Shown here: piece by piece, positions 56,512 through 64,000 of the stretch
Layout: every line of letters begins with the position of its first letter
How positions within the stretch are numbered: position 1 is the first letter of the stretch
Origin: Shewanella halifaxensis HAW-EB4
GTDB taxonomy: Bacteria; Pseudomonadota; Gammaproteobacteria; Enterobacterales; Shewanellaceae
Assembly (NCBI RefSeq): GCF_000019185.1
Contig: NC_010334.1
Span: 2,604,001 to 2,668,000, forward strand
Direction: 5' to 3'
Length of the DNA: 64,000 nt
Position numbers and translations under genes: made by a program
The notes under the pieces: model-generated
Seen by the model: the letters and a program-made list of their open reading frames with translations, nothing else
The model's database searches: none
What the model was told of the DNA's origin: nothing

Positions 56512-56526
56512 TGAGAATGATTATCA
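56512..56526 (-). promoter_or_regulatory. Fur-like box
   Basis: TGAGAATGATTATCA matches the 7-1-7 Fur motif TGATAATnATTATCA at all but one arm position. It lies just upstream of the Cys-rich gene. TAATATAACTAA beside it is AT-rich enough for a promoter. Confidence 0.65.
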
Positions 56527-56578
56527 ACATCTATTTAGCGATAATATGATCTTAGTACGCAGCCAGCCCTAATCTATC

Positions 56579-57043
56579 TTAGCCAGGGTGATCAGCTAAA
56601 AAGTCAAAGGTGGTAAACCTCTCGACGCCGTCCACTTCAAAACTGACTACTGCACTCCACACCATATAACCACTACTACATGAACCGTAAATTAGCGGTG
56701 CCTTATAGTCATTTTTGCCTATTTTAGCTAAATTTACCGGAATAACCCCCATAAACATGTCTCTACCCTGCAATTTAACTTTTACATTACCAACTTCTGC
56801 TGAAGTGTTGAGATTTAGCTGTAATGGCCGCTCACTGGGAGCTTGCCATGGTGTGATGCTTAACTGGATAACAACATCTGCAACAGTTTGAGCGCATAGA
56901 CCAGACTTGAAATTGCAAAGACTTGTATCAACGTGCTTTAACCCAGCAGACTCAGGGTTATTAGGCTCGCATCCAAGTAAAAATAGTCCCAGTATACATA
57001 TGTACACCCCCCCTAATACTGCTGATTTGTGAGTGACTTGCAT
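56579..57043 (-). CDS. Lipoprotein of unknown function, next to cbb3 operon
   Basis: A 154-residue protein with a lipoprotein signal peptide (VYICILGLFLLGC lipobox) and a mature domain of strands, including LSITPWQAPSERPLQLNLN and APLIYGSCSSGYMVWSAVVS. Four cysteines remain after the lipid-bearing one. The ATG at 57043 has AGGTTAA before it; the 11-residue longer form is less likely. It diverges from ccoN over a region with two FNR-like boxes, so it is probably expressed with the oxidase under low oxygen. A role in cbb3 assembly or copper handling is only an inference. Confidence 0.75.
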   Translation of the reverse strand: MQVTHKSAVLGGVYICILGLFLLGCEPNNPESAGLKHVDTSLCNFKSGLCAQTVADVVIQLSITPWQAPSERPLQLNLNTSAEVGNVKVKLQGRDMFMGVIPVNLAKIGKNDYKAPLIYGSCSSGYMVWSAVVSFEVDGVERFTTFDFLADHPG

Positions 57044-57089
57044 GATAATTAACCTTTCAATCAATTCGTTTAACATTCTATGGGTAGAT

Positions 57090-57103
57090 TTGATCTAGAT
57101 CAA
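57090..57103. promoter_or_regulatory. FNR/EtrA box, perfect
   Basis: TTGATCTAGATCAA is a perfect match to TTGAT-N4-ATCAA and is fully palindromic. It is 47 bp from the lipoprotein start and 204 bp from the ccoN start, so it best fits control of the lipoprotein gene. Confidence 0.85.
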
Positions 57104-57132
57104 CTTTCAGAAGGGCTTAATTCCTATCTTTT

Positions 57133-57146
57133 TTGATATAGCTCAA
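57133..57146. promoter_or_regulatory. FNR/EtrA box, one mismatch
   Basis: TTGATATAGCTCAA differs from the FNR consensus at one base. It lies 161 bp before ccoN and is the likelier site for oxygen-dependent control of the oxidase operon. Confidence 0.7.
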
Positions 57147-57306
57147 GTATCATGGCCTTGCCTTGCGTTATATCATGAAATGTAAGGTTACATATTGACA
57201 CAGAGCCTTAATTTCCGATAGGAGACTTAATTTCAGGGTGTCACATAACGGGTAGAGCTCAGGTTCTACACAATAATAAGTATAAGTAATAAGCAGTGGA
57301 AGCAAT

Positions 57307-58743
57307 ATGATGAACCATTCCCAGCCTCAAGGCGCTGATTACAACTACACCGTCGTCCGTCAATTCGCTCTAACAACTGTGTTATGGGGAATTGTTGGCA
57401 TGTCAGTAGGTGTATTGATTGCAGCCCAGTTGATCTGGCCGCAGCTAAACTTCGAAACCTCATGGTTAACGTATAGTCGTCTACGACCTCTACATACGAA
57501 TGCCGTGATTTTCGCGTTTGGTACTTCAGCCCTTTTCGCCACATCCTATTATATCGTTCAACGCACCTGTCAAACTCGACTATTTGCACCTAAGTTAGCT
57601 GCATTTACGTTCTGGGGTTGGCAAGCCATCATTCTTTCAGCGGCAATTAGTTTGCCACTTGGTATTACCAGTGGTAAAGAATACGCTGAGCTAGAATGGC
57701 CAATTGATATCGCCATTACCGTCGTATGGGTCTCCTATGCAGTGGTTTTCTTCGGTACCATAATGAAACGAACAACGTCGCATATCTATGTGGCTAACTG
57801 GTTCTTTGGTGCCTTTATTATCACGGTAGCCGTACTTCACATAGTTAACTCTATGGCTGTACCGTTAACAATGACTAAGTCTTACTCGCTATATAGTGGC
57901 GCGGTAGATGCCATGGTCCAGTGGTGGTATGGTCACAATGCGGTAGGCTTCCTGTTAACTGCAGGTTTCCTAGGTATGATGTACTACTTCGTACCTAAAC
58001 AAGCTGGCCGTCCAGTTTATTCGTACCGTCTATCTATCGTTCACTTCTGGGCACTTGTTGCTTTGTATATCTGGGCTGGTCCTCACCACCTACACTACAC
58101 AGCTCTACCTGACTGGACTCAGTCATTGGGTATGGTGATGTCTCTGATCCTATTCGCTCCGTCTTGGGGTGGTATGATTAACGGTATCATGACCCTATCT
58201 GGTGCTTGGCATAAGCTTCGTACTGACCCTATCTTGCGTTTCCTTGTTGTTTCATTGTCTTTCTACGGTATGTCTACCTTCGAAGGCCCAATGATGGCAA
58301 TTAAAACGGTTAACGCACTTTCTCATTACACTGACTGGACTGTTGGACACGTTCACTCTGGTGCATTGGGTTGGGTTGCTATGGTTTCTATCGGTTCTTT
58401 GTATCACTTGATACCAGTTCTGTTTGGCCACGGCCGTATGTACAGCACAAACCTTATTAATGTTCATTTCTGGTTGGCAACAATCGGTACTGTTCTTTAT
58501 ATCGTTTCAATGTGGATCTCTGGTGTGATGCAGGGTCTAATGTGGCGCGCAGTTAACTCTGACGGTACATTGACTTATAGCTTTGTAGAAAGCTTAGAAG
58601 CCTCTTACCCGTTCTACTTTGTTCGTTTCTTGGGTGGTGTGTTCTTCCTTACAGGTATGTTCTTAATGGCATACAACGTATACCGTACTGTTAAGGCCCC
58701 TAAAGATTCTTTGCCAGCAATTGCTGATGCAAAAGCAGCTTAA
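57307..58743 (+). CDS. ccoN: cbb3-type cytochrome c oxidase catalytic subunit CcoN
   Basis: A 478-residue, 12-helix heme-copper oxidase subunit I. Family marks: LRPLHTNAVIFAFGTSAL with a heme ligand His, MVQWWYGHNAVGFLLTAGFL with the CuB/cross-link region, WAGPHHLHYTALPDW with the paired His CuB ligands, and TDWTVGHVHSGALGW with the high-spin heme ligands. It reduces O2 to water at very low oxygen in the inner membrane. First gene of ccoNOQP, 12 bp before ccoO. Regulated by the FNR boxes upstream. Confidence 0.97.
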   Translation: MMNHSQPQGADYNYTVVRQFALTTVLWGIVGMSVGVLIAAQLIWPQLNFETSWLTYSRLRPLHTNAVIFAFGTSALFATSYYIVQRTCQTRLFAPKLAAFTFWGWQAIILSAAISLPLGITSGKEYAELEWPIDIAITVVWVSYAVVFFGTIMKRTTSHIYVANWFFGAFIITVAVLHIVNSMAVPLTMTKSYSLYSGAVDAMVQWWYGHNAVGFLLTAGFLGMMYYFVPKQAGRPVYSYRLSIVHFWALVALYIWAGPHHLHYTALPDWTQSLGMVMSLILFAPSWGGMINGIMTLSGAWHKLRTDPILRFLVVSLSFYGMSTFEGPMMAIKTVNALSHYTDWTVGHVHSGALGWVAMVSIGSLYHLIPVLFGHGRMYSTNLINVHFWLATIGTVLYIVSMWISGVMQGLMWRAVNSDGTLTYSFVESLEASYPFYFVRFLGGVFFLTGMFLMAYNVYRTVKAPKDSLPAIADAKAA

Positions 58744-58755
58744 GGAGTAGATACG

Positions 58756-59370
58756 ATGAAATTTAATCACGAGATAATTGAGAAAAACATCGGTCTAATG
58801 GGGATCCTTACCGTTATCGCAATCAGCTTCGGTAGCTTGGTTGAGATAACCCCCCTACTATTCCAAAAAGACACGACTGAACCTTTAGAAGGTCAGATCC
58901 CTTATACGGCAATGCAGATTGAAGGTCGTGACATCTATGTTCGTGAGGGCTGTTATGGCTGTCACAGCCAGATGATCCGTCCACTGCGCGCCGAAACTGA
59001 ACGTTATGGCCACTACTCTGTAGCTGGCGAGTCAGTTTGGGATCACCCATTCCAGTGGGGCTCTAAGCGTACAGGTCCAGATTTAGCTCGTGTTGGCGGT
59101 CGTTATAGTGACCAATGGCATGAGGTTCACTTAATTGACCCTCGCGCTGTTGTACCTCAGTCAAATATGCCTGCATACCCTTGGTTAGCAGAAAACATCC
59201 TTACTGGCGATTTAACCGGTGAGAAGATGGAAATTCTGCAAAACTTTCACCCAACTCATAAGTTGTATACAGCTGAAGAGATTGCTGGCGCTAAAGACGC
59301 TGTGAAAGGTAAGACTGAGCTGGATGCATTGGTCGCATATCTGCAATCACTTGGCCACGCGCTTAAATAA
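58756..59370 (+). CDS. ccoO: cbb3 oxidase monoheme cytochrome c subunit CcoO
   Basis: 204 residues: one N-terminal membrane helix (IGLMGILTVIAISFGSLVEI) then a periplasmic cytochrome c domain. CYGCH at about residue 71 (REGCYGCHSQMIRPL) binds the heme, and the distal Met is probably in QSNMPAYPWL. It passes electrons from CcoP to CcoN. GGAG lies before the start, and the gene is close-packed with ccoN and ccoQ. Confidence 0.97.
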   Translation: MKFNHEIIEKNIGLMGILTVIAISFGSLVEITPLLFQKDTTEPLEGQIPYTAMQIEGRDIYVREGCYGCHSQMIRPLRAETERYGHYSVAGESVWDHPFQWGSKRTGPDLARVGGRYSDQWHEVHLIDPRAVVPQSNMPAYPWLAENILTGDLTGEKMEILQNFHPTHKLYTAEEIAGAKDAVKGKTELDALVAYLQSLGHALK

Positions 59371-59381
59371 GGAGGCAAATT

Positions 59382-59558
59382 ATGGATTACGGCACATTAC
59401 GTGGAATTATTACTATCGTTGTAATGGTGACCTTCATCGGTATATTTGCCTGGGCATATAGCTCTAGTCGTAAGCAACAATTCGACGATGCAGCTAACCT
59501 AGTTTTCTCTGACGATGAGAAAATCTCGGTATCGAAGGACTCAGGAGAACAAAAGTGA
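59382..59558 (+). CDS. ccoQ: cbb3 oxidase small subunit CcoQ
   Basis: 58 residues: MDYGTLRGIITIVVMVTFIG is the start and the single membrane helix, followed by a short cytoplasmic tail with SSSRKQQFDDAANLVFSDDE, typical of CcoQ/FixQ. GGAGG lies 7 nt before the ATG. Its stop overlaps the ccoP ATG by one base (TGATG). CcoQ stabilises the oxidase complex. Confidence 0.93.
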   Translation: MDYGTLRGIITIVVMVTFIGIFAWAYSSSRKQQFDDAANLVFSDDEKISVSKDSGEQK

Positions 59559-60514
59559 TGAGTAACTTCTGGAGTATATGGATTATCGTACTCACGGTTG
59601 TGGTAATCATTGGTTGTGTTGTTCTACTACGTGCTTGTTCTAAGAACGACACGGGCGTAGAAGAAGGCAAGTCAATGGGTCACAGCTTCGATGGTATTGA
59701 AGAACTTAACAACCCACTACCTAAGTGGTGGAGTTATATGTTCTACCTGACTATTGTATTTAGTGTTATCTATTTAGCACTGTACCCAGGTCTTGGTAGC
59801 TTTAAAGGTCTATTAGGCTGGACAAGCTCTAACCAAAGCGTTCGCACTATTGAAGAGTCTAAACAAGCAGTTGTTGACGCTCAAAATGACGGTCTTTGGG
59901 TACAGTATGACCAAGAAGTTAAGCACGCAGACGAAAAGTTTGGTCCTATCTTCAAGGCATATGCTGATACACCACTTGAACAGTTAGTTCTGAATGAAGA
60001 AGCCCTAAAAGTGGGTGGACGTCTGTTCTTACAAAACTGTGCCATGTGTCATGGTAGTGATGCGCGTGGTAGTAAAGGCTTCCCTAACCTAACCGACAAT
60101 GCTTGGTTATATGGTGGTGAGCTTGAGACGATTAAGACCTCTATTATGAACGGTCGTCACGGTATGATGCCGCCAAAAGGTGGTTTACCGATTGAAGACA
60201 GTGAAATTAAGGGGCTAGCAGAATACGTCGTTAAGCTATCTGGGCGCGATCACGATGAAACCTTGGCTGCACAAGGCCAAGGTTCATTCATGAAAGGCTG
60301 TTTCGCTTGTCATGGTATGGATGGCACAGGTAACAAGTTCATGGGAGCCCCTAACCTAACGGATAACGCTTGGGTTTATGGTGGTAGCCGCGGAGCTATC
60401 GAGCAATCGATTCAGAACGGCCGAAGTGGTGTTATGCCACCTTGGAAAGATGTGTTAGGTGAAGAGAAAGTTCACGTAATCACAGCTTACGTTTACAGCT
60501 TGTCAAACAAGTGA
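59558..60514 (+). CDS. ccoP: cbb3 oxidase diheme cytochrome c subunit CcoP
   Basis: 318 residues: two N-terminal membrane helices, the CcoP mark LNNPLPKWWSYMFYLTIVFS, and two cytochrome c domains with CAMCHG (about residue 161) and CFACHG (about residue 246). The distal Met ligands are likely in MPPKGG and MPPWKD. It receives electrons from soluble cytochromes. AGGAG precedes the start; an in-frame GTG 3 nt upstream is an equal possibility. It ends the operon before a strong terminator. Confidence 0.97.
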   Translation: MSNFWSIWIIVLTVVVIIGCVVLLRACSKNDTGVEEGKSMGHSFDGIEELNNPLPKWWSYMFYLTIVFSVIYLALYPGLGSFKGLLGWTSSNQSVRTIEESKQAVVDAQNDGLWVQYDQEVKHADEKFGPIFKAYADTPLEQLVLNEEALKVGGRLFLQNCAMCHGSDARGSKGFPNLTDNAWLYGGELETIKTSIMNGRHGMMPPKGGLPIEDSEIKGLAEYVVKLSGRDHDETLAAQGQGSFMKGCFACHGMDGTGNKFMGAPNLTDNAWVYGGSRGAIEQSIQNGRSGVMPPWKDVLGEEKVHVITAYVYSLSNK

Positions 60515-60541
60515 TTACAGCAGGTTAACACTTGATGTGAG

Positions 60542-60574
60542 AAAAAGGCCTCGTCATTAACGAGGCCTTTTTTT
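60542..60574 (+). terminator. Rho-independent terminator of ccoNOQP
   Basis: AAAGGCCTCGT and ACGAGGCCTTT form a perfect 11-bp stem with a 5-nt loop, followed by TTTT. It lies 28 nt after the ccoP stop. Confidence 0.95.
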
Positions 60575-60662
60575 AAGTGCTAAATCACAGTTTTATGGGT
60601 AAAATATGTGTTCTTTTTTCCCAGCATTTAACAACTATTCTAATAAGTAAAGGCGGTAAATA

Positions 60663-61142
60663 ATGTCAGCTCCACAACCCTGGTATAAACAGTTCTGGCC
60701 TTGGTTTCTGATCATATTGCCATTATGTGCCGTGGTCGCAAGTATCAATTTATTTTGGGTTGCTTTTACCAACCAAGACCCATTGGTTACCGAAGAGTAC
60801 TATAAAGAAGGTAAAGGCATCAATATTGACCTTCGCAAGATAAAGCAAGCTAAGCAGCTCGGCATGAACTACCTGCTCGAATTTGATGACAAGTATGTCG
60901 AGATCTCACAGCAAGGCGGTGAAAACTACCTCGCAGCATTGAGCGTTAGCTTCTACCACCCCACTCTCGAAGAGAGGGATTTTTCTCAAATTGTCACTGC
61001 AGATGCAAACGGTGTTTACCGCATCGATTTAAATCAAGCCATTGAAGGCCCATGGGAAGTCCGAATTGAAGGTTATGATCAAACCTGGCGTATTCAACAG
61101 CGTGTGACATTAAAGGACGATCAGCAATACTGGCTAAACTAA
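60663..61142 (+). CDS. ccoH: FixH/CcoH-family assembly protein
   Basis: 159 residues with one N-terminal membrane helix (FLIILPLCAVVASINLFWVA) and a periplasmic beta domain. The segment QDPLVTEEYYKEGKGINIDL is the FixH mark: D-P-L-V...Y-Y. CcoH is needed for stable assembly of the cbb3 oxidase. It begins the assembly gene set ccoH-ccoI-ccoS after the terminator. Confidence 0.92.
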   Translation: MSAPQPWYKQFWPWFLIILPLCAVVASINLFWVAFTNQDPLVTEEYYKEGKGINIDLRKIKQAKQLGMNYLLEFDDKYVEISQQGGENYLAALSVSFYHPTLEERDFSQIVTADANGVYRIDLNQAIEGPWEVRIEGYDQTWRIQQRVTLKDDQQYWLN

Positions 61143-61235
61143 TTATGCAAAGACCCTGAATGTTGGGGTCGATACCTGCTTTTCGAATATTAATTCAAGT
61201 GCCAATTCGAATAATAATAGAAAGAACAAAATCCT

Positions 61236-63620
61236 ATGAGTCAAGCAAGCTGCTTTCATTGTAGCGAGCCTGTTTTAACAGGTAAGCAATTTATAACCTC
61301 TATTAATGATGTCGAGCAGCTTATGTGCTGCCCCGGTTGCCAAGCCGTATCTCAAGCAATTATCGATGCAGGATTAACTAACTACTATAAATTTCGGACA
61401 GAACCCGGTAGTAAACAAACGGCTTTGGTGCCTGAAGAGTTATCTAACTTCAGTGCATATGATCTACCTGAAGTACAACAAGACTTTATTCAACAAAGAG
61501 ATTCGTTAAACGAAGTCTCGTTGACGGTCGATGGCATCACCTGTGCTGCCTGTGCCTGGTTGATTGAACATAAAATCAATAAACTTGACGGTGTTGCAAA
61601 AGTTCAAGTTAACTCAACCACGCAGCGCGCCTTGATCTCTTGGGATAGCGACAAAATCAAATTAAGCAAGATCCTTAATCAAATCAGCCAAATTGGTTAT
61701 CAGGCCGCGCCGTTTCAAGTTGACGAGCAAGAAACAAAAAGTAAAAAAGATAGTCGTAAATTTCTGCTAAGACTTGGGCTTGCTGGCTTCGCTACCATGC
61801 AGGTGATGATGTTTGCCCTCGCCCTCTATTCCGGTTACTTTTCCGATCTCGAAACCGAATACCGCGACTATTTCCGCTGGGTGAGCATGTTGTTTGCTGC
61901 GCCTGTGGTGTTTTATTCTGCTCAGCCATTTTACTTTAGCGCCGTACGCTCGATGCTGATGGGCAGATTAAACATGGATGTCTCAGTCAGTATCGCGATT
62001 TGTGGTGCTTATATTGCTAGTTGTATTGAAACGATAAACGGTACTGGGGAAGTCTATTTCGAGTCGGTCTCCATGTTTACCTTCTTCCTGTTATTAGGTC
62101 GCTTCTTCGAGCAAAACGCCAGACAAAAAGCCTCGGTGAGTTCCAGTAATTTGCATAAGTTGGTGCCGTTAACCGCGCAACTAAAAACTGAAGATGGATT
62201 CGATGAAGTGCCCGCCAAGCGTCTTGTCATTGGCGATATCATCTTGGTTAAACCTGGTGATGTCATTGCCGCCGACGGAGTCGTGATTGAGGGAGAGTCG
62301 GCAGTTAATGAAGCTATGCTGACTGGCGAGCAGATGCCACTGCAAAAAACACAAACGTCAGAGGTGTTTGCTGGCACGATTAACATTGAGCAACCGATAC
62401 TTATCAGAGTTACCGCTCTTGGACAAGATCAGTTAGTTGCCGAAATCATTCGACTGCAAGAGATAGCGTCTAACAATAAGCCTAAGGTGGCGTTGTACGC
62501 CGACAGGTTTTCAAATTACTTTACCGCGGCTATTTTGCTTATTGCCACCTTAACTTATCTGTTTTGGTATTTTTATTCACCAGAAGATGCCTTTTGGGTG
62601 ACATTATCGGTATTAGTTGCAACTTGCCCTTGTGCCCTCGCCTTGGCAACGCCTACGGCGGTAACTTGTGGTACTGCGATTATGACCCGACTTGGGATCA
62701 TTACTCGTCGCTCCGGTATTTTCGAAAAACTGCCTAAAATCCAGCACGTTGTCTTCGACAAAACCGGCACTCTCACCTTAGGAACATTATCGATTAGCAA
62801 TATTGAGCTGACCTGCGAGTTATCAAAATCGCAGGCTCTGGCCTATATCGCCGCATTAGAGTCGGGTTCACTGCATCCTATTGCAAAGGCCTTTGCCCCT
62901 TATATCGATAATTCTATGACTGTGACTCAAAGGCAGAGTGTGGTCGGTAATGGTCTATCGGGAGTGATACATGGCCAGCAGTGTAAAGTGGGGAGCCAAC
63001 AATTTGTCAATAACACCGATATGGTGGAAAGCTCCACTACTGTTTGGTTAAGCTGCGAAGGAGTTGTACAAGCGAAAGTCACCTTAGACGATGAAGTCAG
63101 GCCCGAGACAGCTAAAGCTGTGTCTCAGCTTAAACAAATGGGCTGCAAACTGAGTATTGCCAGCGGTGACAACTCGACAGAAGTAGCGGCATTAGGCAAA
63201 AGGCTCGGCATCGATGATGTACACAAAGGACTTTCGCCCAAGGGGAAACTTGCATTAATTGATAAGTTCCAACAGCAAGGTCAAGTGGCCATGTTTGGTG
63301 ATGGTATTAACGACGCCCCTGTTCTTGCTGGAGCGAACTTATCCATTGCTATGGGGAGTGGCGCCGCGATTTCTAAAAACAGTGCTGATATTATTCTATT
63401 AGGCGATAACCTCGCTCGGTTTGCCGATGCCGTTAAGGTCGCTAAATTGACAGGACGGATTATCAAGCAGAATTTGTTCTGGGCGCTAGGATACAACCTG
63501 TTTATAATCCCGTTGGCCGTTACCGGTCACGTCGCTCCATACATTGCAGCATTAGGCATGTCTGCAAGTTCGCTCATTGTTGTCAGCAATAGCCTAAGAC
63601 TACTTAAGGTTCGTTTATGA
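61236..63620 (+). CDS. ccoI: Cu+-exporting P1B-type ATPase CcoI (FixI)
   Basis: 794 residues. An N-terminal Cys-rich module (CFHCSEPV, MCCPGCQAV) is followed by an HMA domain with GITCAACAW. Then come 8 membrane helices with the transport motif TCPCALALATP, the phosphorylation motif FDKTGTLTLG, the HP motif SLHPIAKAF and the hinge GDGINDAPVL. It delivers copper to the periplasmic side for insertion into CcoN. Its stop overlaps the ccoS start by 4 nt. Confidence 0.96.
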   Translation: MSQASCFHCSEPVLTGKQFITSINDVEQLMCCPGCQAVSQAIIDAGLTNYYKFRTEPGSKQTALVPEELSNFSAYDLPEVQQDFIQQRDSLNEVSLTVDGITCAACAWLIEHKINKLDGVAKVQVNSTTQRALISWDSDKIKLSKILNQISQIGYQAAPFQVDEQETKSKKDSRKFLLRLGLAGFATMQVMMFALALYSGYFSDLETEYRDYFRWVSMLFAAPVVFYSAQPFYFSAVRSMLMGRLNMDVSVSIAICGAYIASCIETINGTGEVYFESVSMFTFFLLLGRFFEQNARQKASVSSSNLHKLVPLTAQLKTEDGFDEVPAKRLVIGDIILVKPGDVIAADGVVIEGESAVNEAMLTGEQMPLQKTQTSEVFAGTINIEQPILIRVTALGQDQLVAEIIRLQEIASNNKPKVALYADRFSNYFTAAILLIATLTYLFWYFYSPEDAFWVTLSVLVATCPCALALATPTAVTCGTAIMTRLGIITRRSGIFEKLPKIQHVVFDKTGTLTLGTLSISNIELTCELSKSQALAYIAALESGSLHPIAKAFAPYIDNSMTVTQRQSVVGNGLSGVIHGQQCKVGSQQFVNNTDMVESSTTVWLSCEGVVQAKVTLDDEVRPETAKAVSQLKQMGCKLSIASGDNSTEVAALGKRLGIDDVHKGLSPKGKLALIDKFQQQGQVAMFGDGINDAPVLAGANLSIAMGSGAAISKNSADIILLGDNLARFADAVKVAKLTGRIIKQNLFWALGYNLFIIPLAVTGHVAPYIAALGMSASSLIVVSNSLRLLKVRL

Positions 63621-63889
63621 GTATTATCTATGTCCTAATCCCTATCGCTATGCTTTTCGTGTTATTGGCGGTAGGTGTATTTTTCTGGGCGGTAAAATCC
63701 GATCAATTTGACGATTTAGAAAAACAAAGCGTATCGATACTATTTGAGGACGACACCCCTCAAAATGACAACTCCAGTAAACAGCAAATACCAGAAAATA
63801 CGACCGTTCCTGAGACCACTACAAATGCGACTGACACCAACAACACTGCCTCTGCTTTAGATAACTCAAATGATAAGAGATCAGTGTAA
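63617..63889 (+). CDS. ccoS: cbb3 oxidase maturation protein CcoS
   Basis: 90 residues: a single membrane helix (YVLIPIAMLFVLLAVGVFFW) followed by the family mark AVKSDQFDDLEKQ, then a Thr/Asn-rich tail longer than usual. CcoS is needed for cofactor insertion into the oxidase. It is coupled to ccoI by overlap. Confidence 0.93.
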   Translation: MSIIYVLIPIAMLFVLLAVGVFFWAVKSDQFDDLEKQSVSILFEDDTPQNDNSSKQQIPENTTVPETTTNATDTNNTASALDNSNDKRSV

Positions 63890-63891
63890 GA

Positions 63892-64000
63892 GTGAATGAT
63901 TACAGCGTAATTGGCGCATTGCTCGTTGGATTGATGGGGGCGGGTCATTGTATTGGTATGTGTGGTGGCTTAGTGGGGGCGCTGTCTGTAAACCTACCTA
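63892..64000 (+). CDS. SafE/TauE-like membrane protein next to ccoS (3' end outside window)
   Basis: From the GTG at 63892 the frame reads VNDYSVIGALLVGLMGAGHC then IGMCGGLVGALS. The G-x-G-H-C-x-G-M-C-G-G mark is that of the SafE/UreH-like membrane proteins that regularly follow ccoS and are linked to copper supply for cbb3. Only 36 codons are inside the window. The ATG at 63896 is out of frame and stops at once, so GTG is the start. Confidence 0.85.
   Translation, partial: MNDYSVIGALLVGLMGAGHCIGMCGGLVGALSVNLP

Overview
The window looks like a chromosomal segment of a marine gammaproteobacterium, most likely Shewanella or a close relative. The grounds are a ccoNOQP-ccoHIS cbb3-oxidase cluster with FNR/EtrA-type boxes, CmoM, an EndA/Dns nuclease, gamma-type LexA boxes (CTGT-N8-ACAG), moderate GC, and integron-type attC sites of the large VCR-like kind. 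The genus is an inference from gene content; no rRNA or tRNA gene was seen.

Region by region. 1-9.6 kb is mostly ordinary chromosome: a membrane protein cut by the window edge, a DsbA-fold protein, the tRNA methyltransferase cmoM, an MBL-fold hydrolase, the cytosine salvage pair codBA, a small lipoprotein, and an EmrAB-type drug pump (8.1-10.7 kb). A 90-bp piece of the 3' end of umuC (10864-10953) then precedes a tripartite RND efflux operon (11.3-17.2 kb). A complete LexA-controlled umuDC follows (17.3-19.0 kb), then a membrane GGDEF protein, and a stretch of gene remnants with one intact VOC protein (20.7-22.0 kb).

22.1-43.6 kb is accessory DNA. Small promoter-poor genes are separated by sites with the architecture of integron attC recombination sites, but no integron integrase is present in the window, so this is a CALIN-like (integrase-less) array. 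Its cargo is strongly biased to defence. It holds a Hachiman/AbpAB-type nuclease-helicase pair, a DUF6150 septoil-knot protein, two HEPN-motif proteins, an AbiJ/STM4504-like protein, a DUF6602-type nuclease, a large SF2 helicase-nuclease, a RloC/PrrC-like AAA protein with a CxxC hook, and an FRG-domain protein. A second umuDC copy and an intact endA lie inside the array, and a broken endA 3' end lies at its right edge. An approximately 95-bp hairpin-forming repeat occurs twice, each time just after an attC site and ahead of a helicase defence locus.

43.7-52.2 kb carries a divergent pair of DGQHR/ParB-like genes around a perfect 25-bp inverted repeat, then four genes on the minus strand: three overlapping tyrosine recombinases and a small DNA-binding-like protein. 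This is the ginABCD arrangement of GInt mobile islands. A 2.6-kb gene-poor stretch and a further tyrosine integrase (54.8-56.1 kb) close the accessory part.

56.2-64 kb returns to core genome: a Cys-rich small protein behind a Fur-like box, a lipoprotein, and the cbb3 oxidase structural operon (ccoNOQP). The assembly genes ccoH, ccoI and ccoS and the start of a SafE/TauE-like membrane protein follow. Two FNR-like boxes lie between the divergent lipoprotein gene and ccoN.
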